From Bacteroidetes bacterium B1(2017) (GTDB lineage Bacteria > Bacteroidota > Bacteroidia > UKL13-3): DNA of 64,000 nucleotides. Below the pieces are notes generated by a model, which ran no database searches, was not told where the DNA came from, and worked only from the letters and a program-made list of their open reading frames with translations. The translations under genes and the position numbers were made by a program. Positions 60,207-64,000 of the stretch are shown here, piece after piece. Location of the stretch: assembly GCA_002256395.1 (NCBI GenBank), contig NKJG01000005.1:124001-188000 (forward strand), read 5' to 3'. How positions within the stretch are numbered: the first letter of the stretch is position 1; the number at the start of each line of letters is the position of its first letter.

Positions 60207-63200
60207 TTATTCTGCTTTAGAAGCCATTAACAAGTCGTATTCTTCACGTGAACCAACAACTAATTTTTCATAGTCGCGGTTACCTGTACCAGCTGGAATT
60301 AAGTGACCAACAATTACGTTTTCTTTCAAACCTAACATACGGTCTACTTTACCCGAGATAGCAGCTTCGTTTAATACTTTAGTAGTTTCCTGGAACGATG
60401 CAGCACTCATGAAACTATGGGTTCCTAAACTAGCTTTGGTAATACCCATAATAATTTGGGTTACAGTTGCCGATTGAGCATCTCTTACTTCTACTAATTT
60501 CAAATCCTTACGTTTCAATTGTGAGTTCTCGTCACGTAGTTTTCTAATACTGATAATCTGACCTGGTTTAACGTTTGCAGAATCACCTGCTTCCATCACC
60601 ACTTTTTTGTCGTAAATCCAATCATTGGCTTGTTTCAAATCCCAACGACTAACAAATTCACCTTCCAAGAAAGTAGTATCACCTGGATCTACAATTTCAA
60701 TATGTTTCATCATCTGGCGGATGATGGTTTCTACGTGTTTATCATTGATTTTTACACCTTGTAAACGATAAACCTCCATGATACCATTTAAGATATAACG
60801 TTGAACAGCCAAAGGACCTTCAATACGCAAGATATCTTGTGGTGAGATGGATCCATCAGAAAGTGATGAACCAGCTTTCACGAAATCGTTTTCTTGAACA
60901 AGAATGTGTTTAGACAATGGAACTAAGTATTTCTTTTGTTCGCCATCTTTTGAAGTAATCATAATCTCACGATTACCACGCTTAATGCCACCAAAAGTTA
61001 CTACACCATCAATCTCTGTTACAATAGCAGGGTTAGAAGGGTTACGTGCTTCAAATAATTCTGTTACACGTGGTAAACCTCCCGTGATATCCCTTGTTTT
61101 ACCAACTACACGAGGAATCTTAACTAAAATTTCTCCGGCCAAAATCTTATGACCATCTTCTACCATGATATGCGCTCCTACAGGTAAGTTGTACTCCTTA
61201 GTACCTTTATCCTTAGCCTCAGTTACTATTAACGATGGTATTTTAGTTTTATCTCTGCTCTCTACAATTACTTTTTCTTTGTGACCAGTTTGCTCGTCAC
61301 TTTCTTCTTTGTAGTTCACATTCTCGATAATATTTTCAAAGCTTACTTTACCAGAAAACTCAGAAATAATTACCGCATTGTATGGATCCCAAGTACAAAT
61401 AGAAGCTCCTTTTTCTACATGTTGACCATTCTTAACCTTTAGGTGTGCACCGTAAGGAATATTAATGGTAATAATAGGATTACGAGTCTTCTCATCTAAA
61501 ATTCTAATTTCACCTTGGCGACCAATGATTACGGTATCAAATTCACCTTCGTTATTTTTCAAATCAGTAGTTCTGATTTCTTCAAACTCAAGGATACCAC
61601 CAAACTTAGCTACCATTTGTGATTCAGAAGCAATGTTAGAAGCCGTACCACCCACGTGGAAAGTACGAAGTGTTAACTGTGTACCAGGCTCACCAATTGA
61701 TTGGGCAGCTATTACACCTACCGCATCACCAATTTGTGAATTTCTACCAGTACTCATACTTCTACCATAACATTTGCAACAAACACCATAACGGGTTTCG
61801 CACGTTAAGGCCGAACGAATCTCCACTATTTCTATTGGCGACTCTTCTATTTTTTGTGCAACGTCTTCAAAAATTTCTTCACCAGAATGGATGATTAAAT
61901 CACCACTAATTGGATCATAAATATCATGAACACTTGTTCTACCTAAAATACGTTCGTATAAAGTCTCTACAACCTCTTCATTATCTTTTAAAGCACTAAT
62001 TGGAATACCACGTAAAGTACCACAATCTGGCTCGCTTACTACAACATCTTGAGCAACATCATGCAACCTACGTGTTAAGTAACCCGCATCCGCAGTTTTC
62101 AAAGCTGTATCCGCCAAACCTTTACGAGCACCGTGGGTAGAGATAAAGTATTCAATTACCGAAAGACCTTCTTTAAAGTTAGAAAGAATTGGATTCTCGA
62201 TAATCTCACCTGTACCACCACTTAAGTTCTTTTGCGGTTTCGCCATCAATCCCCTCATACCACCTAACTGACGAATTTGCTCTTTAGAACCACGCGCTCC
62301 AGAATCCAACATCATATAAACTGGATTAAATCCTTGTTGGTCTTCTTTTAATTGCTTCAACAAAGTATCAGCCAAACGAGAGTTGATACGAGTCCAGATA
62401 TCAATTACCTGGTTGTAACGCTCATTATTGGTAATGAAACCATTGTTATAGTTATCCCAAATTTCATCTACCTCTGCCTGTGCTTGCTTAATAAATTTCT
62501 CTTTTTCATCCGGAATGTTCACGTATGACAAGTTGAAAGATAAACCACCACGGAAAGCGTATTGGAAACCTAAGTACTTAATATCATCTAAGAATGCAGC
62601 ACAAACATCTTGTCCAACTTCTTTGAACATTACACCAATGATATCACGTAATGATTTCTTAGTTAATAATTCATTGATGTATGGATGTTGAGCAGGTACA
62701 ACTTGGTTAAATAAGATTCTACCTAAAGTAGTATCAATTACACGACTAACCAACTCGCCGCCTTCCAACACATTTACTCTACATTTAACCCAAGCATGTA
62801 AATCTATTCTACCTTCATTGTAAGCAATAATTGCTTCTTCAGAAGAATAGAAACGTAATCCTTCACCCTTAATTGGATGCTCAGGAGTTGATTTACGTCC
62901 TTTAGTAATGTAGTATAAACCAAGAACCATGTCCTGAGAAGGAACCGTAATAGGCGCTCCATTGGCAGGGTTCAAGATATTGTTTGAAGCCAACATTAAT
63001 AATTGGGCTTCCAAAACAGCAGCGTTTCCAAGTGGAACGTGAACAGCCATCTGGTCACCGTCAAAATCCGCATTAAAACCTGTACACACCAAAGGATGCA
63101 ATTGGATTGCTTTTCCTTCAATTAATTTAGGTTGGAATGCTTGAATACCTAATCTATGGAGTGTAGGGGCACGATTCAGTAATACTGGATGGCCTTTTAA

Positions 63201-64000
63201 TATATTCTCTAAAATATCCCAAATGATAGGCTCTTTGCGATCAACTAATTTCTTAGCAGACTTAACCGTTTTTACGATACCACGCTCAAGAAGTTTACGG
63301 ATAATAAATGGCTTGAATAACTCAGCAGCCATGTTTTTTGGAATACCGCATTCGTGTAATTTAAGGTTTGGTCCAACCACAATTACCGAACGACCTGAAT
63401 AATCCACACGTTTACCTAATAAGTTTTGACGGAAACGACCTTGTTTACCTTTAAGCATATCACTTAAAGATTTCAACGGACGATTACCTTCAGTTTTTAC
63501 GGCACTTACTCTACGGGTATTATCAAACAATGAATCTACCGCTTCTTGTAACATACGTTTCTCGTTTCTTAGAATTACTTCTGGAGCTTTAATCTCCATT
63601 AAGCGCTTCAAACGATTGTTACGAATAATTACACGACGATATAAATCATTTAAATCTGACGTTGCAAAACGACCACCTTCCAATGGAACTAACGGACGTA
63701 ATTCTGGTGGAATAACTGGAAGAATCTTCACGACCATCCACTCAGGACGATTTTCGCCATGACGTTGAGAGTTACGGAATCCTTCAATTACTTTCAAACG
63801 CTTCAACGCTTCGTTCTTACGTTGTTGCGAAGTTTCTGTGCTAGCCTTAATACGTAAGTCGAAACTTAATGTATCTAAGTCTATTCTAGATAACATGAAC
63901 CAAAGAGCTTCACCACCCATTTTGGCGATGAATTTATTCGGATCAGTATCTTCTAAATGTTGATTATCTTTTGGTAAAGTATCTAAGATATCTAGGTACT
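60207..64000 (-). CDS. rpoC: RNA polymerase beta' subunit RpoC (5' end outside window)
   Basis: The frame stays open to the window end on the minus strand, so the first part of the gene (zinc-binding N-terminus) is missing; about 1263 residues are visible. The Mg2+-binding [14 protein letters not shown] motif, the second zinc site ([13 protein letters not shown]) and the bridge/trigger regions ([40 protein letters not shown]) identify it. It is the catalytic beta' subunit. Codon and sequence conservation are high. Its own terminator lies between it and the speD operon. Confidence 0.98.
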   Translation of the reverse strand, partial: YLDILDTLPKDNQHLEDTDPNKFIAKMGGEALWFMLSRIDLDTLSFDLRIKASTETSQQRKNEALKRLKVIEGFRNSQRHGENRPEWMVVKILPVIPPELRPLVPLEGGRFATSDLNDLYRRVIIRNNRLKRLMEIKAPEVILRNEKRMLQEAVDSLFDNTRRVSAVKTEGNRPLKSLSDMLKGKQGRFRQNLLGKRVDYSGRSVIVVGPNLKLHECGIPKNMAAELFKPFIIRKLLERGIVKTVKSAKKLVDRKEPIIWDILENILKGHPVLLNRAPTLHRLGIQAFQPKLIEGKAIQLHPLVCTGFNADFDGDQMAVHVPLGNAAVLEAQLLMLASNNILNPANGAPITVPSQDMVLGLYYITKGRKSTPEHPIKGEGLRFYSSEEAIIAYNEGRIDLHAWVKCRVNVLEGGELVSRVIDTTLGRILFNQVVPAQHPYINELLTKKSLRDIIGVMFKEVGQDVCAAFLDDIKYLGFQYAFRGGLSFNLSYVNIPDEKEKFIKQAQAEVDEIWDNYNNGFITNNERYNQVIDIWTRINSRLADTLLKQLKEDQQGFNPVYMMLDSGARGSKEQIRQLGGMRGLMAKPQKNLSGGTGEIIENPILSNFKEGLSVIEYFISTHGARKGLADTALKTADAGYLTRRLHDVAQDVVVSEPDCGTLRGIPISALKDNEEVVETLYERILGRTSVHDIYDPISGDLIIHSGEEIFEDVAQKIEESPIEIVEIRSALTCETRYGVCCKCYGRSMSTGRNSQIGDAVGVIAAQSIGEPGTQLTLRTFHVGGTASNIASESQMVAKFGGILEFEEIRTTDLKNNEGEFDTVIIGRQGEIRILDEKTRNPIITINIPYGAHLKVKNGQHVEKGASICTWDPYNAVIISEFSGKVSFENIIENVNYKEESDEQTGHKEKVIVESRDKTKIPSLIVTEAKDKGTKEYNLPVGAHIMVEDGHKILAGEILVKIPRVVGKTRDITGGLPRVTELFEARNPSNPAIVTEIDGVVTFGGIKRGNREIMITSKDGEQKKYLVPLSKHILVQENDFVKAGSSLSDGSISPQDILRIEGPLAVQRYILNGIMEVYRLQGVKINDKHVETIIRQMMKHIEIVDPGDTTFLEGEFVSRWDLKQANDWIYDKKVVMEAGDSANVKPGQIISIRKLRDENSQLKRKDLKLVEVRDAQSATVTQIIMGITKASLGTHSFMSAASFQETTKVLNEAAISGKVDRMLGLKENVIVGHLIPAGTGNRDYEKLVVGSREEYDLLMASKAE

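Overview
The window is an AT-rich stretch of a Bacteroidota chromosome. The signs are GLPGLI and DUF4296 proteins, several Por/type IX (T9SS) C-terminal sorting domains, OMP_b-brl-type barrels, PAPP-A-type zinc proteases, S46 dipeptidyl peptidase, a DnaQ/GIY-YIG fusion, promoter boxes of the TAnnTTTG type and almost no Shine-Dalgarno sequences. Genes are dense, often overlap by 1-8 bases, and no tRNA, rRNA, IS element, prophage or CRISPR array was recognised. I cannot name the genus.

Bases 1-8800 hold envelope and secreted proteins (barrel/GLPGLI pair, a T9SS cargo/lipoprotein pair, a PAPP-A-type protease), plus an XRE regulator, mtaB and a MobA-like transferase. Bases 8800-15400 hold 3-hydroxybutyryl-CoA dehydrogenase, two small barrel genes, sua5, a thiolase and a class IV aminotransferase. 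Bases 15400-22900 hold a TonB-C protein, a DPP11-type peptidase, fmt, two small exported proteins, a ParE/antitoxin pair and a DnaQ/GIY-YIG nuclease. Bases 22900-26600 hold a short yceI/DUF6069/dsbA/ygiD group, a single-domain response regulator and a Cys-type glutathione peroxidase. Bases 26600-41300 are rich in repair and recombination genes (mutS2, mfd, cinA, uvrB), with yggS, cvfB, a TPR hybrid kinase and a frameshifted lysine/alanine-rich histone-like gene beside a 560-base gene-free region full of perfect dyads. Bases 41300-51100 hold a KirBac channel, ugd-uxs (UDP-glucose to UDP-xylose), waaA, a T9SS protein, a DUF2147 protein and selD. The window ends in rpoC (partial, minus strand).

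The most unusual region is 53228-60144. It is one tightly overlapped operon of a SpeD-family pyruvoyl decarboxylase that lacks the canonical catalytic Cys, two zinc-ribbon DUF4178 proteins, a 54-residue membrane peptide, a DUF350 protein, a membrane-embedded spermidine-synthase-like aminopropyltransferase, an FAD amine-oxidase-like protein and a His-containing polytopic membrane protein, closed by a strong terminator. It reads as a membrane-linked polyamine-type modification pathway whose substrate and product cannot be read from the sequence.

Two other signals stand out. Intergenic purine/pyrimidine-rich palindromic repeat islands occur, one of which brackets an orphan four-helix-bundle (23S-IVS-like) gene at 51175-51893. 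The heptamer TGAACCA/TGGTTCA occurs about 47 times by hand count, several times more than composition predicts, and seems to force unusual codons.
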